IMG/VR virus record: IMGVR_UViG_3300011253_001100
Span: 1 to 42,773 of that record
Source: a virus
Strand: one strand, 5' to 3'
DNA length: 42,773 nucleotides
The notes beneath the pieces were generated by a model. It saw only the letters and a program-made list of their open reading frames with translations. It was not told the DNA's origin and did not search any database. The number at the start of each line of letters is the position of its first letter. Within the stretch, counting starts at the first letter, position 1. Positions 30,297 through 38,222 of the stretch are shown here, one piece after another. A program made the translations under genes and the position numbers.

Positions 30297-31364
30297 CTAG
30301 TAGTTGTACCTGATCGCCGCTTCCACGGCCATCGTGTGGTCGAGCGAGTACGCTTGGGACCCGGAGGTAGTGTGGAGGTAGTTCGTGTCGAACGAGACCT
30401 TCACGGTGCCGGTGCCGGTGTGGGCCGAGAGGACGCTAGCGTCCGTGATGGTAGTCGACCAGGTGTAGTCAGTCTCGGCGTCCTCCAGCAGGAGTACGGC
30501 GCTGTTGCCTGCCGGGATCTGGGTCAGTTGGAGCGGATGGTAGAGGGAGTGGGCGAAGCTGTACTCGCCGTCCCGGCTCATCACGACCCGCTGGTAGTTG
30601 CTACCTTGGGTCTTACCCACATCGTAGACATCGAAGCCGTAGGGCCAGCCAGACGTGCCATTCGCGACCCCAGAGCCGAACGTCTTGTTCGTGCCGGTGG
30701 AGTTCGTCATCGTGTACTCGTACTCCTTGGCGATCTTGATGCCGACCTGGATGCTGGTGAGCGTCCCGTTGGCCGGATCGAACTGATCGAAGTCGTACTC
30801 GGCGTCGAGCCCGTTCTCGCTGAGTCCGGTCAGGGTCTCCTCGACAGTGATGCGCGCGACGGGGGCAACCGGGGGCAGCAAGCTGCTGCCGGAGAGGCTG
30901 TCCTCCTGCGGGGAGCCCGGGCACGGGATGAAGTAAGTCACGGTCACCAGGACGGGGTCGCCGTTGACGACGTCAACGAGCATCTGCGCGGGAGTGCCGC
31001 AGTCGAGGGCGACCACCGGGACACCGTCGGCCGAGACGTCGCAGTTGGTGCCCACTTCCGAGCAGCCCCACAAGTCGGAGTGGGGGAAGGAACTGAGGAC
31101 CTCCCAGCAGCCGCCGAACTCGAACATCGAGGGGAGCCCGATGGGGGCCGTGACAGTGTACCGCTCACAGAGCACGCCGTCGATCATCTCGGGATCGCTG
31201 ATGGTCGTGCCGGGGGCCCGCTCGATGGACTCGACGAGGGCCGTGAGCGAGGCGTCGTCGACCGGGGCATACAGGGCCGAGCCGCCGATGGTGGTGGCGG
31301 AGGCTGCGGTGGCAGGGAGGGTGAGGAAGATGGCGGCCAGGGCGGCCAGAGCAGTTCGTAGCAT
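30297..31364 (-). CDS. Exported protein with signal peptide and choice-of-anchor E-like region
   Basis: 355 residues. MLRTALAALAAIFLTLPATA is a Sec signal peptide with likely cleavage after ATA/ASA near residue 20-23. The mature part holds several Cys (CERY, GGCW, GCSE, NCDV, CPG), suggesting disulphides outside the cytoplasm. Around residues 195-215 the text FDQFDPANGTLTSIQVGIKI resembles the choice-of-anchor E domain of exported bacterial proteins, continuing in beta-rich sequence to the end; no PEP-CTERM or other sorting tail is visible. GGAG four bases before the ATG supports the start. This is not a T7-type gene and looks like acquired cargo (a moron) possibly expressed to alter the host surface. 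Confidence 0.78.
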   Translation of the reverse strand: MLRTALAALAAIFLTLPATAASATTIGGSALYAPVDDASLTALVESIERAPGTTISDPEMIDGVLCERYTVTAPIGLPSMFEFGGCWEVLSSFPHSDLWGCSEVGTNCDVSADGVPVVALDCGTPAQMLVDVVNGDPVLVTVTYFIPCPGSPQEDSLSGSSLLPPVAPVARITVEETLTGLSENGLDAEYDFDQFDPANGTLTSIQVGIKIAKEYEYTMTNSTGTNKTFGSGVANGTSGWPYGFDVYDVGKTQGSNYQRVVMSRDGEYSFAHSLYHPLQLTQIPAGNSAVLLLEDAETDYTWSTTITDASVLSAHTGTGTVKVSFDTNYLHTTSGSQAYSLDHTMAVEAAIRYNY

Positions 31365-31393
31365 AGTCTCCGTTGGAGGCTGGGGGTTGCGGT

Positions 31394-31978
31394 TCAGTCG
31401 AGGGGAGTATAGTCCCCTTCGCGGGGATCGGTGATGCCGAGCTTCTCGGCCTCACGCAGGAAGGAGACCTCAGCCGCGCGCGGGTTGAGGCCCCAGATGG
31501 GGACGCCGAGGCGCTCGTCGCCGAGCTCGATGAGGCCCGGGTCGAACAGGACGGCCACCTCGTCGTACCGGATCAGGCGGTCGGCCGTCAGCAGGGCGGG
31601 GAACTTGCCGATGGGGTAGACACCGAAGCGCTTGCGGATCGCGGAGTGGACCTCCTCCTCCATCCGCTCCAGGCCGGGGAGCGCCTCCTTGATGGGCGCC
31701 GGGAAGTCACCGACGAACGCCTCGGCTGCGTCGTGGAACAGCGCGGCACGCTGGGCGTCGAGGCTCATGCTGATCGACCGCGCCCAGTTGGCGAGGTGGA
31801 CGGAGTGCTCGGCCACGGAGTAGAAGGAGTTGGTGTGGCCGCCGTAGCGGCACGTCCGCGAGAGGCCGCGGGCGATGTCCGCCAGGCAGAACATCTCCGG
31901 GGCGGGGGCCATGAGGTCGACCTTCGCGCCGGACGCGGTGTAGATCCACCCCTTCGCCTTCTGCCATGCAGCGCTCAT
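31394..31978 (-). CDS. HD-domain nucleotide phosphohydrolase (YfbR-like)
   Basis: 194 residues. YSVAEHSVHLANW gives the first His (residue 58), AALFHDAAEAFVGDFPAPIK gives the H-D pair at 82-83 plus the EAFVGD signature of the YfbR group, and a late Asp in LLTADRLIRYDEV completes the metal site. YfbR-like enzymes dephosphorylate deoxynucleoside monophosphates; some phage relatives act on dATP. Here it most likely salvages or adjusts nucleotide pools during replication. It overlaps by four bases with the MazZ/DUF5664-like gene. Confidence 0.85.
   Translation of the reverse strand: MSAAWQKAKGWIYTASGAKVDLMAPAPEMFCLADIARGLSRTCRYGGHTNSFYSVAEHSVHLANWARSISMSLDAQRAALFHDAAEAFVGDFPAPIKEALPGLERMEEEVHSAIRKRFGVYPIGKFPALLTADRLIRYDEVAVLFDPGLIELGDERLGVPIWGLNPRAAEVSFLREAEKLGITDPREGDYTPLD
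31401..31427 (-). promoter_or_regulatory. Overlapping alternative hairpins at the HD gene end
   Basis: AGGGGA (31401-31406) can pair with TCCCCT (31413-31418), or TCCCC (31413-31417) with GGGGA (31423-31427). The two structures are mutually exclusive and lie at the 3' end of the HD gene, about 40-60 bases before the exported-protein start. They could tune read-through into that gene. Confidence 0.35.
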
Positions 31979-32520
31979 CGCTCGGTGTGGGCAGGGAGCG
32001 CGTCGGGGTAGCGCTCGATGATCTCGGCGGCCGAGGCGTTCAGGTGGTCGAAGTCCAGGTTCATCACCGGGGGACGGTCGTCGACGTCGTTGCCGCAGAG
32101 CATGGAGTCCCGCAGGACGAGGAGCCCGGCGATCGCCTTGACGACGTGGTGCAGCCCGGAGTCAGGGTCGATGTCCTGTCCCTCCCACCACGCGGCGAGG
32201 TGGCGCATGGCGGCGTCGAAGTAGATCGAGTGCCGGACCCCAGCCGCGCGCCAGTTGTGGCGGCCGTACTTGCGGGCCCCCTCGAAGAGGCCGAGACCCA
32301 CCTCGTAGAGCGGCCCCATCGGGACGACCGAGAGCGGCGCCTTCGCGCAGCCGACCGAGTCCTTGGGGTTGGTGTCCTTGCGGTCGAGCTCAGGCGCGGG
32401 CACGGGCCGCTGAGCGGCCGCCTCGAAGAACTTGCCGTCCGCCGCGTAGCGCGCACGCCCAGACGGGCAGGAGCAGTACGACCCAGCGTCGTAGGGGGCC
32501 CCGCAGTCGGGGCACTTCAC
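31975..32520 (-). CDS. DUF5664 / MazZ-type dATP-dGTP diphosphohydrolase-like protein with zinc ribbon
   Basis: 181 residues starting at GTG 32520 (GTGA overlap). Residues 3-18 form a zinc ribbon (CPDCGAPY, CSC). From about residue 46 the text RKDTNPKDSVGCAKAPLS, LFEGARKYGRHNWR and AAMRHLAAWWEGQDIDPDSG followed by LHHVVKAIAGLLV matches the DUF5664 family, which I recall being annotated as dATP/dGTP diphosphohydrolase (MazZ-like). The family is widespread in phages. MazZ helps make 2-aminoadenine DNA in Z-genome phages, but no PurZ gene is present here, so ordinary pool control is more likely. Confidence 0.78.
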   Translation of the reverse strand: MKCPDCGAPYDAGSYCSCPSGRARYAADGKFFEAAAQRPVPAPELDRKDTNPKDSVGCAKAPLSVVPMGPLYEVGLGLFEGARKYGRHNWRAAGVRHSIYFDAAMRHLAAWWEGQDIDPDSGLHHVVKAIAGLLVLRDSMLCGNDVDDRPPVMNLDFDHLNASAAEIIERYPDALPAHTER

Positions 32521-33254
32521 TTGGGGTTCCACAGCTTCACCTCGTTCGTGTCGAAGGAGTACTCGCCGTGCCGCAGGATGCGAGCGCAGCGTCCGTTCAC
32601 CAGGGCGTCCTCCGCGGTCAGCCCCTTCTTCTCGAAGGCGGCGACGACCTCGTCCCAGGTCCCCTCGACGAGGACCTTCTCGGCGCCCACCGGGCCGACG
32701 CCGGGGCAGCCCTTGTAGTTGTCCGTGGCGTCGCCCGTCAGCGTCTGCACGAGCAGCGTGCGGTCGGCCTCCTCCTCGGTGGGGTGGATGACCTGCCAGT
32801 CCTTCATCGGGTTGGCCACGGGGCCGGGCACGGTGAGGAAGTCCTTGTCGATCGAGACGCCCAGCGTCTTCGAGTCCCGGGTGATGAGGATGCCGACGAC
32901 GTCGTCCGCCTCCAGGTTGGGCCAGCACTCGACCGCGTAGTTCTCCACGAGGTAGTTCCTGATCCACTGGAACAGCAGCGGGCGGCGGGTGCGGTCGCTG
33001 CGGTTGCCCTTGTAGCTGTCCAGGACGTCCTTGCGGAAGTTGTCCTCGTCGGACAGGCAGTAGACGATGGTGGCGTCCTTGCCGTACCGCCGGAGCAGGT
33101 CGGCGTGGTTCGCCTGGATGGCGACGGCCGCGGCTTCCTTGTTGCCGTAGTGGTAGAGCCAGGCGCACTCGGGGTCGTCGAAGACCTCCTGGCAGGCGTG
33201 GCCGATGCGGTAGACCGCGAGGTCCGCGTCGACTGCGATGGTGGTGTACTTCAT
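32517..33254 (-). CDS. 5'-3' exonuclease (T7 gp6-like)
   Basis: 245 residues from ATG 33254. FEN-type exonuclease that degrades host DNA and removes RNA primers. Motifs: AVDADLAVYRIG near the start, YCLSDEDNFRKDVLDSYKG, EADDVVGILI, then SIDKDFLTVPG and GDATDNYKGCPGVGPVGAEK, which is the helix-hairpin-helix with its acidic cluster. Somewhat shorter than T7 gp6 (300). The order polymerase then exonuclease is as in T7. Coupled to the next gene by a four-base overlap. Confidence 0.9.
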   Translation of the reverse strand: MKYTTIAVDADLAVYRIGHACQEVFDDPECAWLYHYGNKEAAAVAIQANHADLLRRYGKDATIVYCLSDEDNFRKDVLDSYKGNRSDRTRRPLLFQWIRNYLVENYAVECWPNLEADDVVGILITRDSKTLGVSIDKDFLTVPGPVANPMKDWQVIHPTEEEADRTLLVQTLTGDATDNYKGCPGVGPVGAEKVLVEGTWDEVVAAFEKKGLTAEDALVNGRCARILRHGEYSFDTNEVKLWNPK

Positions 33255-33256
33255 AG

Positions 33257-35212
33257 TTAGTGGGTCTCCGCCCAGTTGGCGCCGATCTTGGCCTCGGCGG
33301 GAGTGGTGACGCGGAGGCCAAGCTGACGGCCAGCTTCCGCACAGGCTTCTTCGATCGCCGCGGCGCACGCCTCGGCCGTGGCGGAGGGGCACTCGACCTG
33401 CACCTCGTCGTGAACGTGGAGGACCATGAAGGCCCCGAACGTGCGGAGGACTGCGTCGACGTTGTTCGTCCACGCCTTCAGCAGGACCGAGGCGTTCGCC
33501 TGGATCAGCGTGTTCAGGACAGCGTGCAGCGAGCGGACGGGGATGCGTCGGCCGTCGAGGCCGCGCAGGAAGCCGCGCTCGCGGGCCGTCTCCTTCAGCG
33601 CCTCGATGAGGCGGTCCACGCCGAGGCCGCCGAGGAGCTTCTTCTTGATCGTGCGTGCCCTGTTCTGGGAGACGCCGAGGGACTTCCCGAGCTTCTCGTA
33701 GCCCGCCCCGTAGAGGCAGGCGTAGATCGCGGTCTTCGCCTGGTCGCGCGTGGCGAGCCCAGCGATCTGCTGGTTGTGGGTGTGCGGGTCGCCGTCGGGG
33801 TCGTCGAGGATTCGAGCGAACCGACCGCCGTCGTAGGGGGCGAGGTAGTGCGAGAGGATGCGGAGCTCGATGCCCTGAGCATCGCAGCCGATGAGGCGGA
33901 ACCCCGGGCGGGGGCCGAACAGCGCGCGGCACTCGGGCCCGTAGGCCGAGCGGACCGCGGGCACCTGGCCGAGGTTCGGCTTGGAGTGCGAGCACCGGAA
34001 GGTGATCGTCCCACAGTGGTTGATGTAGGGCTTGATCTGCCCGTGCTTGACGAGCTTCATCCACCCGTTGCGGCCGCGCGACAGCTGCCCCAGCCGCTTG
34101 TCCAGCAGGAGGGCCTCGTTCGCGAGCTTCGCCTCTTCCCACTCCAGGCCCTTCAGCGTGGTCTCGTCGACCTTCACCTGGCCGGACTCGGTGAACTCGG
34201 ACGGGGACCAGCCGCGGCGCTCGCGGAGGTGGCGCGCGATGTGCTGCCGGGACGACGGGTTGAACTCGGTGACCACCTCCTCGGTGACAGGCCCGGCGAG
34301 CTTGGACAGCGAGGCGAGATCCGAGGTGCCCGCACGGTTGTCGAGGATGGACTGAGCGACGCGGCCGACCTTACCGTCGGTGGTGGCGAGCTCCGCCAGG
34401 ACCTTCGCGTTGAGCCTGGGGGTTCCGCTGGGGGTGAACTCCTCGGGCTCCCACCCGGCCTGCCGCAGGGCGAGCAGGGGGTACTTGCCCATGGCCGCCG
34501 GGGGCACGAGGTTGTGGTCGACGAAGTCGTCGCAGACGCGAGCGAGCTCGTCCTTCACCTCGGCCTCGCGGATCTCCAGCGTGCGGAGCAGCGCCGTCGC
34601 TCCCTCCTCGTCGAAGGCCACGCCCCTCATGTTGATCCTGTTGATCGCGGTGGCGAACTTGTGTTCGACCTCCACGCTGAGCTCGACGCCCTTCTCGGCG
34701 CGGCGCCGGGCGCACGTCTGCCAGAGCTTCCGCAGTACGGCCACGTCCTGCGCGCAGTAGTCGAGCATCTCCAGGGAGAAGTGATCCCAGCCCCCGGTGT
34801 ACCCGCCCTTGTGCTCGTCGAGCCGGTGGCCCCACGCCTCCAGCGAGTGGCGTCCCCAGTACTGGGTCGGGAACCCTTCGTACTTGCGACGGACGTCGAT
34901 CTCGTAGAGGTCCGACCAGAACAGCTTGGTCAGGACGAGGGTGTCCTCGACCGCGCCCTTCGGCGACCAGCCCAGCAGCTTCCGCATGGCGGGCACGTCG
35001 AAGCCGATCGCGTTGTGAGCGACGACCCGGTCGAACTCGTTGAGGCGAGCCATCCCCTGGGCGAAGGTGCCGTCGCGGGGGCCGATGCCGGGCGAGCCAT
35101 GGTAGCGCTCGACCTCCCCGTCACCGTCAGCATCCGCGATGCAGAGACAGTGGATCGCCGTGGCCTCGTCGAGGAGGCCGTTGGTCTCGATGTCGAAGAC
35201 TGCGGTCCGCAT
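33257..35212 (-). CDS. DNA polymerase (T7 gp5-like, family A)
   Basis: 651 residues from ATG 35212 (TGATG overlap). N-terminal 3'-5' exonuclease: FDIETNGLL (residues 6-14), AHNAIGFDVPAM, YCAQDVAVLRKLW. Polymerase: motif A LIGCDAQGIELRILSHYL, motif B RDQAKTAIYACLYGAGYEKL, motif C LHVHDEVQVEC. The O-helix residue equivalent to T7 Tyr526 is Tyr. It should replicate the genome, presumably with host thioredoxin as in T7, but the thioredoxin-binding loop cannot be judged by eye. Shorter than T7 gp5 (704). Confidence 0.95.
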   Translation of the reverse strand: MRTAVFDIETNGLLDEATAIHCLCIADADGDGEVERYHGSPGIGPRDGTFAQGMARLNEFDRVVAHNAIGFDVPAMRKLLGWSPKGAVEDTLVLTKLFWSDLYEIDVRRKYEGFPTQYWGRHSLEAWGHRLDEHKGGYTGGWDHFSLEMLDYCAQDVAVLRKLWQTCARRRAEKGVELSVEVEHKFATAINRINMRGVAFDEEGATALLRTLEIREAEVKDELARVCDDFVDHNLVPPAAMGKYPLLALRQAGWEPEEFTPSGTPRLNAKVLAELATTDGKVGRVAQSILDNRAGTSDLASLSKLAGPVTEEVVTEFNPSSRQHIARHLRERRGWSPSEFTESGQVKVDETTLKGLEWEEAKLANEALLLDKRLGQLSRGRNGWMKLVKHGQIKPYINHCGTITFRCSHSKPNLGQVPAVRSAYGPECRALFGPRPGFRLIGCDAQGIELRILSHYLAPYDGGRFARILDDPDGDPHTHNQQIAGLATRDQAKTAIYACLYGAGYEKLGKSLGVSQNRARTIKKKLLGGLGVDRLIEALKETARERGFLRGLDGRRIPVRSLHAVLNTLIQANASVLLKAWTNNVDAVLRTFGAFMVLHVHDEVQVECPSATAEACAAAIEEACAEAGRQLGLRVTTPAEAKIGANWAETH

Positions 35213-36816
35213 CAGAAGTCCTCCGTGGCTTCGACAGGGGTGAAGTCGGAGACCGCGCCAGCGGCCCCAGGCTGGAGGCGTCCGGTCTTGTAGTTGTAGA
35301 CCAGGGTCCCGGCGAACCCGGCGGAGCCCGTGATGCGGCACTTGAGGACGTGCGTCTCGGTCGGCGTCGCCGCCTCCTGGTCACGAGCGAGGCCGATCAT
35401 GGTGTGCGAGAACGCCTCGATCATGCCCGACCCGCGGACCTCCTCCATGCGGGGCACGCGGCCCTGCGAGTAGCCCTCGCCCTGGCTGCCGGGTCGGCGC
35501 AGGTGGACCACGAGGAAGATCGTGACGTCGGTCTCCTGGACGAGGCCAACCAGCCGCTGCATGATCTCATCCACCAGCTGGCGGTCGCCGCTGTTGCCGA
35601 GGGAGGAGCTCACGACGACCGAGAGGTTGTCGAGGAAGATGAACTTGCAGCCGTCCCCCTTCGCCATGAAGCGCGCCTTCTCTTCGAGGGCGCCCGCGTC
35701 GAGTCGGCCACAGTGGCGGTAGACGGTGACGTTCCCGGCGAGCTTGGCCTGCGCGGCGATGAGGTCCTCGTCGGCGAAGTCGATGGGCTCCTCGCGGAGC
35801 AGCGGCCGGTCCACCAGGGGGGTCAGCAGGGAGAGCGCGGTCGCTCGCTTGTTCTGCTCCAGGCTGATGTACCCGACCCGGTAGCCCTCGCTGACGAGGT
35901 AGGTCGCGAGCTCAGCGCAGAAGGTGGTCTTGCCCGCAGCGGGACCAGCGGCGATCGTGATGATCTCGCCGTCGCGGATGCCGCCCGTCTTCTCCTGGAT
36001 GCCGGGCACGTTCCACTCGATGGAGGGCGGGGGGTCCTCGGTCGAGACCTCCTGCCAGAGCTCGGTCCACCCCATGAGGCCGTCGGGCCGGTAGGGGATG
36101 GCGTCCCAGAACGCCTGGACGAGCTCGGCCGTGCGACCAGCCTGGAGGAGCTCGCTCGGGTCCTTGCCGTCGAAGTGCATGATCGACGCCTTGCCGGGGG
36201 CGAGGAGCGCGGCGCACGCGACGGCCGCCTTCTGCCCAGGCTCGTCCTGGTCGAAGCAGATGACGACCCGATCGAAGGACTCCACCCAGGACAGCTGCGC
36301 GAGGATGGCGTCGGCCGCCCCGCTCGCCCCGTTCGGGACGGAGACGCAGGCCCATCGGTTGCCCTGGACCTGGTCCATCGTGAGGGCGTCGATCTCCCCC
36401 TCGGTGATGATGAGGTGCTTGCCCCCGCCGCGGGACAGGTGCTGGCCGAACAGGGTGAGCCCACTCTTCTCACCCGTCCACCAGAAGCGCTTGTCTTTCG
36501 ACCGATACTTCTGGGCCACCACCTGCCCCGTAGCGTTCCTGTACTGCGCCACCTGATGGCCGCTCGCCACGCCGTAGCCGTAGCGTCGGCACGTCTTCGT
36601 CGTCAGGCCCCTGGCAGGGATGTCCCGGATCTCGATGGGGACGAGAGCCCCCTCCGGAACGAAGTCCTCGATCTCCTCTGCGTTGACCTCACCGTCACCA
36701 TGAGTGTGCCGCTCGCAGACGAAGCAGTAGGTGTGCCCATCGTCGTAGAGGGCGCAGCCGTCGGAGCTTCCGCAGTCGGCGCAGGGACCGTGAGAGAGGA
36801 GGGAGGAATCAGCCAT
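35212..36816 (-). CDS. Primase-helicase (T7 gp4-like)
   Basis: 534 residues. N-terminal zinc site C12, C15, C31, C34 (CADC ... CFVC) for primase template recognition; TOPRIM with ITEGEIDALT (137-146) and CFDQDEPG (187-194); RecA-type helicase with Walker A GPAAGKTT (291-298), FIFLDNLSVV as Walker B and FLVVHLRRPG as the H-loop. Full-length fusion like T7 gp4A (566). Overlaps the nuclease gene upstream by eight bases and the polymerase gene by one base. Confidence 0.94.
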   Translation of the reverse strand: MADSSLLSHGPCADCGSSDGCALYDDGHTYCFVCERHTHGDGEVNAEEIEDFVPEGALVPIEIRDIPARGLTTKTCRRYGYGVASGHQVAQYRNATGQVVAQKYRSKDKRFWWTGEKSGLTLFGQHLSRGGGKHLIITEGEIDALTMDQVQGNRWACVSVPNGASGAADAILAQLSWVESFDRVVICFDQDEPGQKAAVACAALLAPGKASIMHFDGKDPSELLQAGRTAELVQAFWDAIPYRPDGLMGWTELWQEVSTEDPPPSIEWNVPGIQEKTGGIRDGEIITIAAGPAAGKTTFCAELATYLVSEGYRVGYISLEQNKRATALSLLTPLVDRPLLREEPIDFADEDLIAAQAKLAGNVTVYRHCGRLDAGALEEKARFMAKGDGCKFIFLDNLSVVVSSSLGNSGDRQLVDEIMQRLVGLVQETDVTIFLVVHLRRPGSQGEGYSQGRVPRMEEVRGSGMIEAFSHTMIGLARDQEAATPTETHVLKCRITGSAGFAGTLVYNYKTGRLQPGAAGAVSDFTPVEATEDF

Positions 36817-37198
36817 GCAGGGAGTCTTGGACGAAGCGGTCGGCGGCCTCGGGGCCGCAGGTCAGGAACATCTGGCGGAGGAACCTCGCGACGAAGTCTT
36901 CCGCACGCCTAGCATCGAACATGAGCAGCCAAGAATCAACCCCGGTTTCTCGCATCATCACGAGGGGGAGCTCGTCCTGCTCGGCATCACGCAGCGCCTG
37001 GCCATGGAACCGGAACGCGGCGATCGACTTGAGGTACTTGACCTCGACGTGGGACTTGGGGAGAGCGCGCACGACGTCAGCCGACACGTCCCCCGAGGTC
37101 TGGCCCGCCCGCTCACAGCGCGGAGCGTACCAGTACTTGCGGATGACGTCGCGAGCCATGAGCTCGCCGCGCTTCCCCTTGTCCCGTGAGTTCACCAC
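36809..37198 (-). CDS. PDDEXK-type nuclease, Holliday-junction resolvase-like
   Basis: 129 residues. SRDKGKRGELMARDVIRKYW gives the first Glu, SGDVSADVV the Asp and SHVEVKYL the E-x-K, together the PD-(D/E)xK active site in the layout of archaeal-type resolvases. T7 has endonuclease I (gp3) in this position, but the sequence here looks like a different branch of the superfamily, so it may be a replacement. It should resolve branched replication intermediates and help degrade host DNA. The start is GTG 37198 or the next GTG at 37195, directly after the upstream stop. Confidence 0.78.
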   Translation of the reverse strand: MVNSRDKGKRGELMARDVIRKYWYAPRCERAGQTSGDVSADVVRALPKSHVEVKYLKSIAAFRFHGQALRDAEQDELPLVMMRETGVDSWLLMFDARRAEDFVARFLRQMFLTCGPEAADRFVQDSLHG

Positions 37199-37813
37199 CT
37201 AGAAGTCGCCCGTTCCACCGGGGTCGGCGTCGACAGGGGCTCCATCGGTCGCGACGTAGCCGTCGTCCACCGCCTCGAAGTCGTCGGCGTAGCCACCCGA
37301 GAACTCCTTGAGCTCCAGGATCTGCACCGCGCGCAGGCGGAACTGGACCCCGAGGCCGAGGGCCGGGCTGTACCACGGCCAGAGCGTGATCTTCACGTTG
37401 GCCCGGGTGCCGCCGCCGACGCGGACAGCGTCCTTCACCGGCTTCGCCTGGCTGTCCACCAGGAGCACCTTGTTCGGGAGCGTGCCGCCCTGCCCGTCCG
37501 ACTTCTCAGCCTTGAGCTTGGACTTGATGGTGATGGTGCCGTCCTCGTTCTCGGAGAACGAGAGGCCCGCGGCCTTCTCGGACTTCACGAAGGGCTGCGC
37601 TGCCGCCACCCACTTCGCGAGAGCCTCCTCGGCCTGGGCGATGATCGCCCGACCCTGGTCGCCGTCGACGATGAGGGCCGCCTTGAACTCACCCGGCGTC
37701 CCGAACTTCGTGTCCGGGGTGTGGAGGTGAGGGTAGCCGAGGGTGGCGTTGCGGACCTTCACGTCCGTCGCGATGGACGTCGTGATGTCGAAGGGAATCT
37801 TGACCTGAGCCAT
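37199..37813 (-). CDS. Single-stranded DNA-binding protein (T7 gp2.5-like)
   Basis: 204 residues (T7 gp2.5 is 232). ATG 37813 begins MAQVKIPFDITTSIATDVKV; the central part contains KVRNATLGYPHLHTPD and IKSKLKAEKSDGQGG, and the C-terminal 30 residues are acidic and end in Asp-Phe. An acidic tail ending in Phe is the feature of gp2.5 that contacts polymerase and helicase. Located between RNA polymerase and the nuclease as in T7. Confidence 0.88.
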   Translation of the reverse strand: MAQVKIPFDITTSIATDVKVRNATLGYPHLHTPDTKFGTPGEFKAALIVDGDQGRAIIAQAEEALAKWVAAAQPFVKSEKAAGLSFSENEDGTITIKSKLKAEKSDGQGGTLPNKVLLVDSQAKPVKDAVRVGGGTRANVKITLWPWYSPALGLGVQFRLRAVQILELKEFSGGYADDFEAVDDGYVATDGAPVDADPGGTGDF

Positions 37814-37815
37814 GC

Positions 37816-38220
37816 TTAGTTGGCCTCCTGGTAGCTGAGGTTGTAGCGGACGTTGGCGCGCTTCGAGAGGGAGCTCGCCTTCACGGCGCGGATCTCCCAC
37901 GCCTCCCCGGCGTGACCGAGGGCGATCTTCGCGGACCGCATGGAGCCGTAGAGCGTGATGTTGTTGACCGTGCCGCGGTACGGCTCGCCCGAGTGGACGC
38001 TGGTCAGGATGTAGCCAGCCGTGCCCTCCGGGAGCTCGGTGTTGTTCCGGCTCCGCATCTGGGCCTTCGAGGGGTTCACGAAGCGGGCGTTCTGGATGAC
38101 GCCGCTGGGGTAGCAGGCGTTGCCACCGCGGGCGCGGCTGTTGGCGATCTGAGCTCCGCGGATCGTCGGGTAGACGCGGTTCGTGACGGGCTCGTTGTTG
38201 GCGTTGGTGATGACGTACAT
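37816..38220 (-). CDS. Hypothetical protein, 134 aa
   Basis: MYVITNANNEPVTNRVYPTI, followed by a basic, Asn/Ser/Arg-rich middle and RSAKIALGHAGEAWEIRAVK. Small alpha/beta character, no membrane segment. It lies between RNA polymerase and SSB, where T7 keeps its class I/II accessory genes such as the host RNA polymerase inhibitor gp2, but there is no similarity I can see. Early or middle expression is expected. Confidence 0.65.
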   Translation of the reverse strand: MYVITNANNEPVTNRVYPTIRGAQIANSRARGGNACYPSGVIQNARFVNPSKAQMRSRNNTELPEGTAGYILTSVHSGEPYRGTVNNITLYGSMRSAKIALGHAGEAWEIRAVKASSLSKRANVRYNLSYQEAN

Positions 38221-38222
38221 GG

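Noticed and set aside
32517-34142. A 541-codon minus-strand frame extending the exonuclease into the polymerase region
   Set aside because: The part before the ATG at 33254 is Arg/Pro/Gly shadow sequence antisense in phase to the polymerase gene; the FEN motifs begin just after that ATG.
31394-35212. A complete 2-aminoadenine (Z-genome) pathway
   Set aside because: HD and MazZ-like genes are present but no PurZ-type aminoadenylosuccinate synthetase frame exists in the window, and the HD protein fits the general YfbR group.
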